From positions 8,129,016-8,193,015 of the forward strand of contig JACDOX010000015.1 of assembly GCA_014549065.1 (NCBI GenBank): DNA of 64,000 bases, written 5' to 3'. Positions 46,785-59,830 of this stretch are shown here, piece by piece. A program made the translations under genes and the position numbers. Under the pieces are notes generated by a model. It had not been told where the DNA came from and made no database searches. It saw only the letters and a program-made list of their open reading frames with translations. Every line of letters begins with the position of its first letter. Position 1 is the first letter of the stretch. Source of the stretch: Cardinalis cardinalis. Lineage: Eukaryota; Chordata; Aves; Passeriformes; Cardinalidae.

Positions 46785-46818
46785 TACTAACCTGTACATA
46801 TCTTTTTATTTTTATCAG
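46785..46818 (+). other. KIF26A: TACTAAC branch point and acceptor of exon 3
   Basis: TACTAAC at 46785-46791 is a perfect match to the optimal U2-complementary branch sequence. The branch A at 46790 is 28 bases before the AG at 46817-46818. The tract between them is short and T-rich. Confidence 0.8.
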
Positions 46819-46976
46819 GGAGAAGCAGCAGCAGAAAGTGGCCGGGATGTTCCCAGTGCTCAGCTCAGCCCAGGGCAGCCCAGCTCCGACCCCGCGGGCC
46901 CGGCAGCGCCCCAGAGCGCGGTGGCTCCGGCCGCGGTCTCGGCAGGTACCTCGGCTGCTGCCTCCTTCTTCATAAG
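46819..46976 (+). CDS. KIF26A: KIF26A coding exon 3, linker ending in SAAASFFIR
   Basis: This exon encodes 52 full codons plus two bases (phase 2 at the 3' end). It starts after ATCAG|GGAGAA and ends ATAAG|GTAGTT. The product is a low-complexity Ala/Pro/Ser/Gly linker, GEAAAESGRDVPSAQ..., that ends GTSAAASFFI plus an Arg codon split by the intron. The SAAASFF(I/A)R block is a fixed landmark in KIF26 proteins just before the QKL...SKRKK basic segment and the motor domain; Ile at this place is as I recall for KIF26A and Ala for KIF26B. The donor at 46977 departs from consensus (GTAGTT). A better-looking CAG|GTACCT donor lies 31 bases upstream, but its use would remove SFFIR and shift the frame. 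The exon is GC-rich and contains no N. It is clearly coding; the linker itself is poorly conserved and would be unrecognisable without the end block. Confidence 0.88.
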
Positions 46977-46982
46977 GTAGTT

Positions 46983-49900
46983 CCTCTTTTTCTGCTTTCC
47001 ACAACTGCTCATGGGTCTTCAGACAGCTGGGAAGTGTTATTTATTCAGTCTTTGCCAAGGCGCTGGTTGCTGAGGGGTGGAGTTGGTCCCCTGGTCGGGG
47101 CTGTGGCTTTCTGCTGCTGCTGGAGAGCCGGGATGGGATGGGGACACCCCGATTCTCTCGGGGACCTGGAACCTCTATTGACCAAAACCCAAGGAAACCT
47201 GTGTTGGGCTTTGTCTAGTCCTTAATGGCCATCTTCACCACAAGTCTGCTATTCTGTAGGTTTCCTTGGAGCAAAAGCTGAAGTAACAAGTCTTTTTCTC
47301 TCAGATTTAGATTTAAAAAAGGTATTTTTTTTGCAGTAGCATGACCTGTGTGTCCAAATAAAGTTTTTCCATGGTTGGTAGAAGCAGTTAAAACAGTTTG
47401 ACATTTTTCTTTTAGCAGTAACCCACAATATTTTGTTTCCATTCTGGTGTCTTATAACAAAAATATGTTAGTTTTGTTTGGATGTTTGTTGTAATTAGCA
47501 ATGTTGATTAAATGTAGTACACTGTCAAGCAGATGGTACTTAAAACAACAAAACTCAGGGCTTTGTACTTGCATTCCAACTCCTTTTTTAATTCTGAGCT
47601 GAACATATTTTGAGACAATATTGAAAAGCGTATGTCTGTGAATGGCACTAAAGTAAAATTTATGCACTGAGAATCCCTTCAGAATGTAATCACAATGGTA
47701 ATTGTATTGTTTCCTTTTCATTGGTCTTTAAGATGTTTTATACCATTAAATAAATGCTGTTTACTACAAGTTACAATCGGGCCTCAGAAAGAGCTCGACT
47801 TTCCAAGTTCTGTTTTTTTAGAAGAATGTGGTACAATGATTTGAAGTGTCAAATGCCTGAGTGTCACAGTCTGTCTGTACACTGGAGGTTGGGAAATGAC
47901 TGCCCCAAGACTGCTGTGTGTAAGTTAGGGGATTGTCTCTGTGCTGAGGGCTTAAATCAAAACAGAGGAATNGTGACCTGTAGAGGATGATTTGTTTCAT
48001 TCAAACACAGGTATCTGAAATAATCAGTGGGAATGGAAAAGAAAGGTAAAGGGAGAAGCTCAGACATCTCTTTTTCTTGTTTAGTTACCTTAGCAAGGAC
48101 AGATGCATCCTTTCCAAAATATTTAGATAGGACTGTAGCACAGCTTTTGTTACTGTATTTCATGTTGTGAGTATGATTTTAGCTTAATCTACTTTGGATT
48201 CATTTCAGTGTTAATTTGTATGTCATAAGAAAATGCAAAGATTTTTCCCTTTCACTGAGGAAGCCAGAAAATAAAACACCTTTCTTAAACCTGAGAGAAA
48301 GAAATCAGTGCCTAATAGTATAAAAAAAGGCCCAAAATATTTTCTCTCAGTGATGCTTTTGTCACTGGTCAGCAAAACTCAGTTCTGTTTTTCTTGTGAA
48401 GTGAGTGTCATTGACTTAATTCAAAGATTCTTGAAGTCAGCAGCAAGACTGCAAATGACATCATTGTATGTTGGATCAGGCCCTAATTGCTTCTCATGAA
48501 TCTGTCTTTGCCTTGAGTGAATCAGAATTTTATAGCTTTAGCAGCTCTGTGCTAGCTAAAACATTTTAAAACCCCATTAGTACATTGCTTATTCCCTACC
48601 CACGTTTCCTATATTCAAAATTGATTCTCTTGAATTTTTTAACTGATGGACGGAGCTGATGGAAATTTTTGTGCACAAAGCGCTTTTGTTTCTTATTCTG
48701 TTCTTGTTGAAACACAAGATAAAAAAAAAATCTCACAGTGATTTTATGGTGGAGAGAGATCCATCATTGATCCCTGGCACTTGCAAATAGGTTGAGCAGA
48801 GTCTCAGATGGGTACAAGGGCAGGGCCAGGCTGCTCCCCCAGCTTTAGCAATAACCTCGGGAGAGGTTCCCAGTGTTCCTTCTCTTTTGACTCTTCTGCC
48901 ATTGGGACCTTAATGGATCAACGTTTCCATGCTGTGTCCTCCACCTTAAGCCATGCAGTCCTCTCAGCAGGAGGGGTAAGGAAGAGGAGGAAATCCTCAA
49001 GGATGAGTGAGAGATGACACAGATACTGGCAGAAATTGCTTATCCAGGAACCACAGATTTTAGGATATCACTGCTTTGGGGGGTTTTGTTCAGTAAATGG
49101 GCTCTCAGGCTCCTTTGCTTCAACCCTCCCACTCCTGTCTCCTTCCCTTTGCACCATCCAGCCTTGAGCTTGTTGAGGAAGAAGGTCATCCCTGCCTTGA
49201 CTCTTTTGCAGCAGCATTCACTTGTTTCTCCTTCATCTCTCTGTTCAGCTAATCGTCTCTCAAGAAGCACCTGNAGATGAAAGAAGAGTCATGGCTGTAG
49301 TGTCATGCTGTAGTCCCCGTTCATTGTACTTGATGTTTTTTTTTCCATACTGAAACTCCTCAGCCACTTGAAACCTGAACTTCATAGCAAGGCCAGTGTG
49401 TTACTCACGTTATGCAGAGCCTGGCAGATTTTGTTCTTGTTCTCTACTGGAATAAATGAAGTTAATATATTGACAGTCACACAGACACACATATATTTAG
49501 TTTTTGGAAATCATTGGCCTCTCTTTGACCAAGCCTCCTGAGGACCTTCGACTGTTTACCTCCTCCTCTTGTAAGAGGCGCTGTGGTTGAAACTTTGGCT
49601 TGTTAAAAGGGCTGCTTTGCCTTAGGAATAAAGTCTCTAGACAAAAATATGCCTATATGTTAATGTCCACTGTATTTGGGTGCAGGCTTAGTTACTTTGG
49701 AAGACAAAGACTTCATAGGGTGCTTGTGGAAACTGCATCTGTGATTTCCTGAGCCACAGCAACACTAGATACGTTTTCTTTTTCCACATGAATAAAGTAT
49801 TCCAATCTTATTTTTAATGAAACAGCATTCACTGTGTTTGTACAGGTCCTAGCACAACTAGCTTTTGGGTTGTGACATGGTTTCCTGGCCACATATNAAT

Positions 49901-52900
49901 GCCTTTTTCATGTTAAAACTGGAGTTTCTGTTTGCTGAAAAAACACCCTTACACTCTTGCTTGTGGACTGTTTTGTGCNTGGGAAGGGAGATCCATGCTG
50001 GATTTTTTTGGTTAGTTGTTTTTTTTTTTTTTATTTTACTCCAGTTTGTTCCTTGATGAGAATCAGTTTTGTNTTTGTAAGGTCACAAACTCTGAANACA
50101 GGACAGAGAGTTCGTGTCCTCACCTGTAAAACAATAGCTAAGAGATGCAACAAAAAGGATACCTGGTCATAAGAGGCCCCCATGGTTAAAATGAGTATCT
50201 TTAAGATATTCTTTGCAGGGAATGCACTGATTTTTTTAAGCATATATGCAGCCCAAATCTACATATTCATCCAGAGCTCTTTCTCATTTGAATGTCATAT
50301 TTAATTTCTTCAAGCTTAATTATGTTCTGCTTAAAAAAAAAAGTATTTTATTCATTACCAAGAAATGCAGAGAAGCACTAAGTATTCGAAATCAAAGCCA
50401 AATATTAAAGACAGCAGACAGAAGCGTATTAAGAAATTAAATCAGTTTTAAGCTTTTTTCCTCACTGTGATCTGTCACAGAAGGAGGAAAGCTTTGATTA
50501 ACATCTGACTGTGTCACGCAAGCAAATTGCCAGACATTACTCAGTGGTTGTGCTACCAGAGGATTTAGCAGAAAATGGAGCTTCTCAGTAGGTCACTGGC
50601 AGAATGAGAAAGCCAGGGCAAAAAGCACAGCTTAGGTTCATGGATGGCTGTGAAGAGACTCCCANTTCACCCTTACATTTCAAGAGAAGTTTATTCTTGC
50701 ATTCTTCNGATTTAAGAAGAATGCAGCTGGCTTTGTCCCTTGGTGGGGCATGAACTGTGCCTTGCCTAGTGCTCCACACTTTACACCTGTTTCCAGGTGG
50801 GTTTTTTGTATAAGGAACCTGAACAAACTTTATGTTTCTAAGGGAAAATATGTGAGATAGTTGTAGGACCCTTCTGTGGGCTGTGCTTGCAGCTAGGTAA
50901 ATATTGGCATATTTTGTTATAAAGCTTTATAGCAAAGTTGGGTTTTCTTGTCACGCGAACAGCGGGGGAAGACAGGAAATGGTGTAAAAGATCAGGCAGG
51001 AGAAGGGCAGCAAGGAGGAGAATGGGCATGCACTTGGGAAGAGGTTAATGGGCTCTCTGACAAAAAAGAAAATACCACTCCCTTGGGAGAAGAATCCAGA
51101 CCCCCAATAAATCGAAGCTGTCACCATTAACGTGCCATTTCCGTGCTGGTGACAGTGGTGTGTCTGTGTCTGTGCAGCTGGGTGGGGAGTCATGTTTGGA
51201 GCAGGGATACCTGCCCTCAGTGCATGAGCTGGAAGGAAGATTTGAGCAGNGACAGGGCAGCGAGGAGGAATCAAAACTGTTTAGAAGAAAATAAATATCT
51301 AAGCCTGAGCAGCAATGAGCAGGAGACAAACCACATTAAGTCCCTCTTCGGAAATTCTCACCTTGTTTGATGATGATCTTTTCAAACTGGTTTGCTAACA
51401 GGGTTGCATTTGCTGCTGTGGCACTGCTGCCTTTGAAGTGGGGAAATAACTGTATAGTTCCAACTCCTTTCCCTTGTATCCACCTGCTTTTGTTTGAAAA
51501 ATTAATCTTCCAAACATAGCACTCACTGGTTTTCAGGTTTCTAAATTATTTGTGATGTTGGTGGGCTTTGCAGAATTAAAACCATTTAAGATAATAAATC
51601 CAGAGAATCACAGTGGTGAATCACACCCGTTATCTTTCCTCTCTCGTCATCCTCCTGCATGTTTGGGAAAGCTGTGTCAATTTAGGCATGATATAAAACA
51701 TTGCACATGATATGCTTTTTGAAAGCAGATTTTCTTAACAAAATATAAAGGCTCTGAGTAATGTAATTGAACATCTGAAGAGTTAAAATAAGCATAGTTG
51801 TCTTTTACTGGAGTCAGGATATTCCATCATATTTTAATGCCTGTGAATTTGGATTAAAGAATCTAATTATTCACTAATGAGCAGTAATGGTACATATAAA
51901 CTAAGGGTCACTATCCTATTACAGGCACCTGATGGTTCACTGATAAGCATTTGGTCATTAGATTGACCATAAAATACAGTCAATAATTGAGGTTACTCAT
52001 AGAGCAGACACCTTATCAGCTTTAGGCATGGTGGGACAGCTTGTCAGTACTCTGTGTCCTGATTGTGCTGTGACTGAGCATATGATTAGGGTATTGAAGC
52101 AGTTTGTATCTAATGAAACTGCAGGAAAGGCATAGCAGTATTAGCACAACCACTAAATGACTAATGTGTTTTTGTTCCAAGCCTTAGACACTTCAATTAG
52201 TTCCAATAAACTCTGATCTAGNGTAGTGGTAGGCAGAGAATTCAGATATTTTATGTACAAGCTTTCATTATACTAGTCAAAATTTGTAACATTTAGGGGA
52301 CAGATGAAACCTGTGTGGCTTTGAATAAGAAATGGTGGAAATAATAAAGCTTGTCATTACTGGTTTTACTTCATTTTTTTTCAGTTTTATTTTTGCATCT
52401 TTTAANTGTAGTATACTGAGACAATGCCTGAGTGCCTGATTTAAAAGATGAAGCTGCTGGCAGCAAATTAGATGTCCACATTTTCCTTTAAAGTCCATTC
52501 ATGCAGTTCATGTAGGCTTGTGCATATAGATCTAAACTTAGAATGTGTTCTTTAGCATTTTGTACCATATGGAACATTAGTCAAATAGTCCCATCTTGAA
52601 AGCTTTTGTAGAGATATTGATTTTGCTGTGCTTCAAACTGTTGCAATGAAAATAACCTCNGAACCTATTCTTTTATGATTTTTTTTCCTTGAGGATGCCT
52701 TAACTTTCATAAATTATTTAATATGGTGAAAGATGCAAAATGCCTTTTGTCTTTGTGAACTGCTGTTCAGGCTTCTCTGATACGACCTTGGAAAGTAACC
52801 ATAGAAACATGTTAAAAGCATCAACTGAAAATCAGTAGTTCAGTTTGACAGTGATGCAAATTCTGTGAAAGAAGATTATGATGTATTAGGAACACTTAAG

Positions 52901-55900
52901 GCATNTATTACTGCTAACCTGTTAAACCTGATTATTCCATGACTATCAGTACTTTCAGAATTTAGTGCAGAGGAAAAAAGCAAAAAAAAAAGATGAACAT
53001 ATTTTTTTTAATAAGTTGCCATGTTTAAGATGTTTCTGGGTAAATCACTTCAGCCTGTCAGTCTCTGTCCTGTTAAAAGCAAGAATTATATTTATTCTAA
53101 GCTCATAATGTAGTTCACAGTTCCCTNGATTTAATAGCTGTAAACTTCTGCTCAGTACCCTGCTGGGGTGCACAGGTATATGCTGGCTTTGTGCAGAGCT
53201 GGCACAAATTAAACCTCTTTGACAGATAATATGAAGAACTGGGTTATGAATAAGTAGTAGTTCATCAAAAGGTGAAGAGAATCTGTGATTCATTGGAGCC
53301 NGAGTTAGAGATTTTTGTGCTGACCTGTGGTAGTTAAGCTAGTCTGTGAGGCTGAAACACAAATCTCTGCTGTAGTTGCAGGTAACCACAGTAAACTCTT
53401 GATGAATCATGGTCAAGAGAAGAAGCAGAGTCACTTGTTAAAGCTTCCTCAGTAAGCATAACCCACACCCAAGAAATCCTGTGTTGATGTGATGTGGGAA
53501 AATTTAATTTGAACTAGTGACCTCAGAAAGGGGGGTACAAGCCCTTCCTGATTAGGGCTGCTTTGCTGGCAGATGCACTCAAACCCTGTGCATGGTTTGT
53601 CCCTATTTCACAGTGTCATGGCAATATGATAGGAGCTGCAGGGCTCCTCAGGGATGTGATGGCATAAATGCAGCCCAGCAGCCCCTCAGTGCACCATCCC
53701 TTCTTNGTTAAATGCCCCAAAAGCCCCACTTTGTTTTGCTACCATTTGGTCGCTGCTCAGGAGTGGTGGCTGAGGAATTTGCAGCTTGAGGGAGAGCTGT
53801 GGATGTGCAGATGAAGTGGAACATCCAGCTGTTCCAGGGGCAGCCAGATCCATAATTATTGTTTCCTCCTTAATGAGTCCTTACTCTGGATTTAGAGTAG
53901 AGGACTGGAGCAGCCTGATCCCTGCAGGGGGATGTGTGGGGCTGGAGAGGGGGTGCCCTCCTGTCCCCCCTTTCTCTGCATGGAGCCAGGGAGAGCAAGA
54001 TGTGCAAATGGAGAGGGAGCAGGTGTCACAGGGGCTGGCCTTGTCTCGCCTGTGCCGTGCCACGCTGCTGGAATGTGGCTGCTCCCTGTCCCCAGAGAGC
54101 AAATGTGACCCACAGGTCTCCCAGTGTGGTGTGGGGACAGGGGATGGGGCAGGGTGGGAGGCTTTGTGCAGTATCTTGTATCACTTAGGGCAGCTTAAGC
54201 TTTCCTAGTTGCTGTGGCAGCATAATACTGCCTGTAATTAAGGACAAACAAAGAGTGTGTGCTTTAGGTATATCCCATTTCACGTTAGCCCGTGAGGAGG
54301 ATAAATTAGGAGATAAGCCTGAATTTATTAGGCTTTGTTCTTGGAAGCACAAATGACTCTCAGGACAGCGTGTTTAACAGCAGAACATCATTCCTGGTAT
54401 CACTGCTAATACAGCATCATGCATTTACACACTGCATTACTGGTGTGTGGTGAGCCAGGCTCCCTGCTAGGTACAGCTCATCTGTGATACTGGGAGCTGA
54501 GACACTGAGCTGGGCTTCAGCAAAGGGACCGGTGAGGAACCTGGAGTAGCTGAGAGAAGAGGGAAAGTGGAGTTTGGAAATGAATAGTGCTGAGTTAGAA
54601 CGCTGTGCAAAGCACAAAAAGGTCCCAAAGGCCAGCAGATCTCTGGGGTCAGGGTATGCCTGTTGGTTTAGAGGGGGGAGGCACTGAATGGTCAGCCAAG
54701 CTGGAGAGCCCATGGTGAGGGTTTGACAGAGTCTCAGAGGGAACTGGGTGGTGAAGCAAGTCTGGGCATCTGTGAGTCATTGCCTTGGAGGACAAAGCTC
54801 CTGTATGGAGTGTTAGGGATCATGGTATGGGAGAGATCATGGAAGACAGCAGTGTCAGGGNGATGTTTGGAAGGAGAAGCCTCTGTTGTATAGCACAGGC
54901 TCTAGGACTTGTGTGGGAGCAGGTTGGACTGTGCAGGAGGTGGCAGAATAAAGCAAGGAAGGGAACCTGGTGCCAATCAGATTGGCAAGAAATATGAAAA
55001 GGAAGAGGCAGAAAAGACAGGGAAAAAAAAGGGGAAAATGGATCTAGTAATGTGGGGACCACGTAACAAGGTCAGGATTTTGGAGAGCATGTTCTAAGTC
55101 TTAAACGCAGCTTGAGAGCAGAAGCAGAATTGGGGCACAACAAAGCACTTCCAGTGTTTTCTGCTGACCAAATGCCTTAAAAATCTTTATAATTTGAGGC
55201 CACACCTGAGGAAACCTGATTTTTGTCAGCCCTGAGTGCCTTAATAAATGATAATACAAGAGGCTCTGGAGCAGCAGAGGCAGCCCTCCCAGGAGATGGG
55301 GTGACTTTTTGAGCTGCTGTAGATGGTTCAGTGCAGACAGTGGTTGTAGTGGTTGGGTCTTGGATTAGCTCTATATACTGAGGCATTCTNGATGCCCATG
55401 AGGAAGACAAAAGAATAATTTAAAACAAATGTGCCCACAAGTNGGGGAGAATCTATGCCTTCAGAGCTACCAAGGTTTGCATTTATTTATGGGGGTAAAT
55501 GGTGGTCAGTAGATTTTAAACTAGGAAGAGATCTGAAGTACTTGACTGGAGTCATGGAGATATTTCTTCTTACTTTGTCCTCTCTTATATCTTCTGCTCA
55601 CCTGGACTTAATATTTTCTCCCTTAATTTTAGTTGTTTTTTTTTTTTCCTTTTTTCTTTTTTCTATATGATCCTTTATTTTCTCCTTCCTCCCTAGCTGA
55701 ATGCACTTGATTATTCTGTTTTCCTGAGTGTATGGAATCTCACTGCTGCCTAGCTACCGGCGTCTCTCTTCCCCCTTGGATTTTTCCTTTCTTTCTGCCC
55801 TTCCTAGCTTGTCAAGAGGAGCACTTCTCCTGCCTCCCCCTCAGCCCAGCCCTCCCAGTCTGCCTGCTTTTTTGGTTCCTGGACTCCTGACCAGCAGCGC

Positions 55901-58190
55901 TTGCTCTGACTCCGTTATTTGGGGCTCCTCAGCCTGGCAGCAGTGGCAGCTGCACTGGTGGTTTTTCTGCAGTGGGAACGGAGCATTCCATAGGTAAAAT
56001 GATAATGGTGACTTTCCTGTGGGGATGTAATTTGACAGTTTGCACCTGTTTTTACAACTTTACTAGTGACTTTCAGACTCTTCCAGTAGCATATTTAACT
56101 ATTTTAATACCATTGTTAAGACAGACTTAGCAGGTGAAATAGTTTTAAATCAGACTGATAGTTAATTGAATATTTCGTTTTTGTGGCTAACTTGGAGTCA
56201 CTCTAACATTCAGTTTATGGTGTGCAGGATGTGGTTTGCAGGGCAGATGGACTTTGAAGTGTCACTGTCTCTTTTCAGAGCTAAACTGCTTTGCTTGCTT
56301 GTGCTTGTCACAAAACAAGACATCCCACATTATCATTTATTACAAAAATAAAATGTCAAGCCAAAACAATGCACCAGCACTATAACTGCAGTGCTTAATC
56401 AACTGCACGAATTACCCTGATGCTACTTTTTAATATTCTATGAAATATTGAATTTTGGCTTTCTAAAACTCCCTTCATCCTTCCTGCTGGATATGGAAGA
56501 TGTTTATTTTGGCAGGACATTTCAAAAAGCTTAGCCAGTGTCTCGCTCATCATTAGTTAGTGCTGCTATTGGGCTTGCTTTCTGCTTTGTTTGGCTTTTT
56601 GTGTCCTCAGTGTTGCAGCTCACTTATTAAGAAGCACTTGCCCTCTGGAGGGAAGGACTCAATGGATGTTAATCAGCATATAATAAATCTAATCTAAATG
56701 CTATTAGTGAAGCTTTCTGGACTTCAGGGCAAGCTTCAGAATGTCATTTGATAATGTGTCTCAAGCAGGTCTTCAGGAGTTGCTCATTTTTACTGAAATT
56801 TGAAGTTACCATCTTTTGGGTCAGAAATAGTCAGATCTCTCCATCTGCAGTGATGGAAAAATATGCATCTCAAATTTTCCTGCTAAGTGCTATTTTAAAG
56901 GGCACTGCAGTATCAGCCTGTTATACCTCTGAGAAGTATCACTTCAGAACTGATGTCAGTTAAATAAATCATAGTAACCCGGGGTTTAGAAGCCCATGTG
57001 TCCCTCCTCTGTTTAAAAATACTCATTGTGTAGGCATACCACTTCTGTACTTGGATGATTTCCACTGCATCATTTAGTGCTGTCAGTGACCATTTAACTC
57101 ACTAACAGTAGGAATAAGTAAATGCCCCCCTGAGAAGTTATTTGCTTGGCAGTATAGGTGTCAAGCCTTTGACTAAGCATCTGAAATAAAACCCAGCTGA
57201 AGTGGGAATGGATCCTCAGTGGATTTTTTAGATGTGCAATAAAATATGGAACTGAGGGATCTGGAATTGATGAGAAAGGTATATCTGTGGGATGGTGTGT
57301 TGGGTCAAAGGCAGGTAACAGGAAAATGTAACCAATCTCAGAGCTTTTATTGTAAAGAAGGCATTGTATTCACAGATGGTAACTTGTATTCAGACTGCTA
57401 TATGCAGTCAGGAACATGGAGATCCTGAATTTTCCGTCTTTTGGTCCTTCTCTTTCCTGTCAGATATTTGTCTGAATCTGGTGTTTCAGATGAGCCCTTG
57501 TTAGCCATGTCATGTATTTAATCTCTTATCCTTTCCACTTGCAAATACATCTACCTCTTCCCTGGAACAGCCTGAATGAGCAGAATGATTTTTGTACACC
57601 AGGAGCTGATACTGCAAAGCAAAATTTTAAGTAATCGATTTCAGTGTTATTTCAGTAGTGAAGGCCTAGTTAACACCATTGTTTCAGGTGCATTACTTTG
57701 TAGTTTTAAAAATGTCTTTCTTACTTTTTCTTGACAGAATACAAATGAGACTAGAATTCTATTTTGCTCAACCTGACTATTTCATGCATCTGTGTCTTGC
57801 TGGCAAATAAGTCCAACTTTTTTTTTTTTTGCCTAAGGAATGAGCTTAGATTGATGTGGCTCTGCCTGCTTTAGCTCAGTTAGCTCATGAAACGGAGTGG
57901 GGAAATATTGCTGACATTCAGGTAGTTGTATTTTCAGTGCACAGCTATCCATGCAGTGTGCAGCCCAGGAACTGACATATTTCTGTATTAAGTGTTGACA
58001 GTCTTGCTTACTTAAAGATTAACCTACCCAGGTTTTCAGCAGTTTGTCATATGGTACTGTTGTAAACAGCAAGTGTGGAAGTGCAGCAATACGTTCATCT
58101 GCTCTTGCTTTGTTTAACATCCTTAGTGAGCAGAGCTGGAAATGGTATGTGGCAGGCTGCTGTGACTAGCTGTTATTCTGATATATTTAG
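46983..58190. other. Intron 3 unique sequence, no gene seen
   Basis: About 11 kb without a recognised transposon. Notable spots are a TGGTGACAG inverted repeat at 51118-51155, a GC-richer patch at 53780-54180, poly-T runs near 50018-50032, and a long pyrimidine tract at 55630-55880 that contains acceptor-like sites but no matching exon. Confidence 0.5.
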
Positions 58191-58217
58191 GTATATATGT
58201 GTGTATATATATATAAA

Positions 58218-58262
<45 letters not shown>
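58191..58262. repeat. TA-rich microsatellite with an uninterrupted (TA)n of about 34 bases
   Basis: GTATATATGTGTGTATATATATATAAATATATGTGTG is followed by an uninterrupted TA run to 58261. It is a likely length polymorphism and a cruciform-prone site. The short open frame across it (CVYIYIYIYIY) is a by-product. Confidence 0.95.
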
Positions 58263-58266
<4 letters not shown>

Positions 58267-58794
58267 AGTTCCTGAACACTGATTCTGGCTGCTGAAGCAA
58301 TGTTCTTTGGCCAGAAAAACGTCTTAAATCTACAAGCTGAAGAGAACATTGAAGTGACAATTTTGTAGCAGCAACCTCAGAAGCCACTGGTTTGGGAGAG
58401 CAGGAAAAATGGCCNGAGTGCAATTGTCAGTGCTTGTGAGGATCTGCCCTTTGGTATTTCTTAAACTTGGGGGAAAATTACAGAGAAGTGTGGTGAAAAT
58501 TTCTTCTTGGATACCTGTGTGCAAAGTGCTTGAACATTTGAAGATGGGCTAGATTGGTTGCTTCTGTGAAGTTAATAACCAGCTGAGTGGAGGGACTCTT
58601 GGGTCTCTACAGCATGAGGGAGCTTTTCTGATGCCAGGAATACCTTGCAGGTTTGTTTTAGCTTCTCATCTTCTGCAGATTGTTTTGAGTTTATCCCAAA
58701 GTGGCTTCGCTTGGTCTGTACTGTGCCTGAATTCAGGTGAGCCTTGATTATTGCTCACTGATGCACAAAGCCTTTACTCCATACTTCATGAAGT
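58263..58794. other. Intron 3 unique sequence
   Basis: About 530 bases between the microsatellite and a CR1 piece; nothing recognised. Confidence 0.5.
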
Positions 58795-59040
58795 TGTGAA
58801 TAGAGTTAGGGACAAGCGACAAGGATGGTCAGAAAACAAGGAAACCTGACCTGTGAGGAGAGGTTGGAAGTATTGGGACTTCTCAATTTGAAAAGAGAAG
58901 GCTGACTATGGTGTGGTAGTGGTTTTCATCCAGGTAACAGCTGCTGCAGGAGATGGAAATAGGCTCCTCTGCATGCCTGCTGGTGAGGTGGGGGTTAGAT
59001 AAGGAATGGGAGACACAAGATGTGAATTTTCTAAGAGTAA
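58795..59040 (+). mobile_element. CR1 LINE fragment, end of ORF2
   Basis: GGACAAGCGACAAGGATGGT, CCTGACCTGTGAGGAGAGGT, TTGGAAGTATTGGGACTTCT and AATTTGAAAAGAGAAGGCTGA follow the sense strand of the CR1 region that encodes the terminal part of ORF2 (GAGGAGAGGxTGxxxGAxCTGGGxxTxTTCAGCxTGGAxAAGAGAAG). It is followed by GGTAACAGCTGCTGCAGGAG, as in the family. The reading frame is lost. No 3' tail is seen. Confidence 0.78.
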
Positions 59041-59755
59041 GAGTAGTTAAAAACTGTCTCGTAAAAAACTATGAGACGGTGATGTTCCTAATATGTCAAC
59101 ACTGCTGATTTCTATTTCTGCCTTGCTGATTTTAATAAGAGATAGTAAGAGAAAATTACAAGGTCAAAGTGAGAGGCTGAAATTCAAGTCTGAATTGCAA
59201 GATTATGCTGTGTGCATGAGGCAAGGCATGAACTTTGTCTCGAATTGGATTTACTTGCTCTCACAGTGTTGGTGAGGTAACATCCTCGAAATATTAAATA
59301 TGGTTTGACATTTTGGAATGTTTCAGAATAATGGGTTTCTATTGAAACTTTATTACCCTCACCCATTATAAAAATGCCATTGTTTGAGGCTGTGCATTGT
59401 GATCCAGATGAACTAATTATTTATTGAGGAAGTCACAACACAGAAATAAGGAACATTAATTGTTTGTTCTTCCTGGCAGTGCTTCTCAGCAACATTGCTG
59501 GGACAGCTAAGCAAAGGTTTGGTGCAGAACTTGTGTAATGGTACGAAGTGGGGAAAGTGTTATGTCCTCCAGAAACTGGACATCCATCACAGGAACCTAG
59601 AAAGCTTGGGGAAGGAAGAGGCAGACCCTCAAAATTTATCATGTCCTTTTTAAGTGGCTCCTTGGACAAAATTTACTCTAGAAATACAGATAGTGCCTGT
59701 CCTTTCCAAACCTTCATGATGTATTTAGACATTCCTAGTTTTCTCTTTAAAAACG
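59041..59755. other. Intron 3 unique sequence before the gap
   Basis: About 700 bases with no recognised feature. Confidence 0.5.
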
Positions 59756-59830
59756 NNNNNNNNNNNNNNNNNNNNNNNNNNNNNNNNNNNNNNNNNNNNN
59801 NNNNNNNNNNNNNNNNNNNNNNNNNNNNNN
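59756..59830. other. Assembly gap, 75 Ns
   Basis: A single block of 75 Ns. It is directly followed by AATAGCAATAATAAAAATAATAATG, so a trinucleotide AAT repeat probably caused the break. The true length is unknown. Confidence 0.99.

Larger units (their letters stand above)
30689..46818 (+). other. KIF26A: KIF26A intron 2 (about 16 kb)
   Basis: The intron starts with GTAAGT directly after CTA at 30688 and ends TTTTTATTTTTATCAG at 46818. The acceptor is preceded by a perfect TACTAAC branch-point sequence at 46785-46791. Exons 2 and 3 join in phase 0, giving ...PQACL followed by GEAAAES.... The intron contains an old CR1 piece (about 32690-32880), an internally deleted CR1 (37815-38650) and another old CR1 piece (39105-39560). 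No retained coding exon was recognised inside it. Confidence 0.85.

Noticed and set aside
2..46976. KIF26B instead of KIF26A
   Set aside because: KIF26B as I recall it has LLLPGPFPGK at the exon 1 end, HQYLDGTWSLSRTN, and SFFAR. The window has a different exon 1 tail, QQYLEGMWSISRVN and SFFIR, which fit KIF26A better. Not excluded without an alignment.
55630..55880. Long pyrimidine tract with CCTCCCTAG, a strong-looking acceptor
   Set aside because: The next KIF26A exon should begin in phase 2 and encode AQKL...SKRKK. The sequence after this AG does not, so it is a cryptic site.
58075..58275. Open frame ending in repeated IY residues
   Set aside because: The tail is a translated TA microsatellite.
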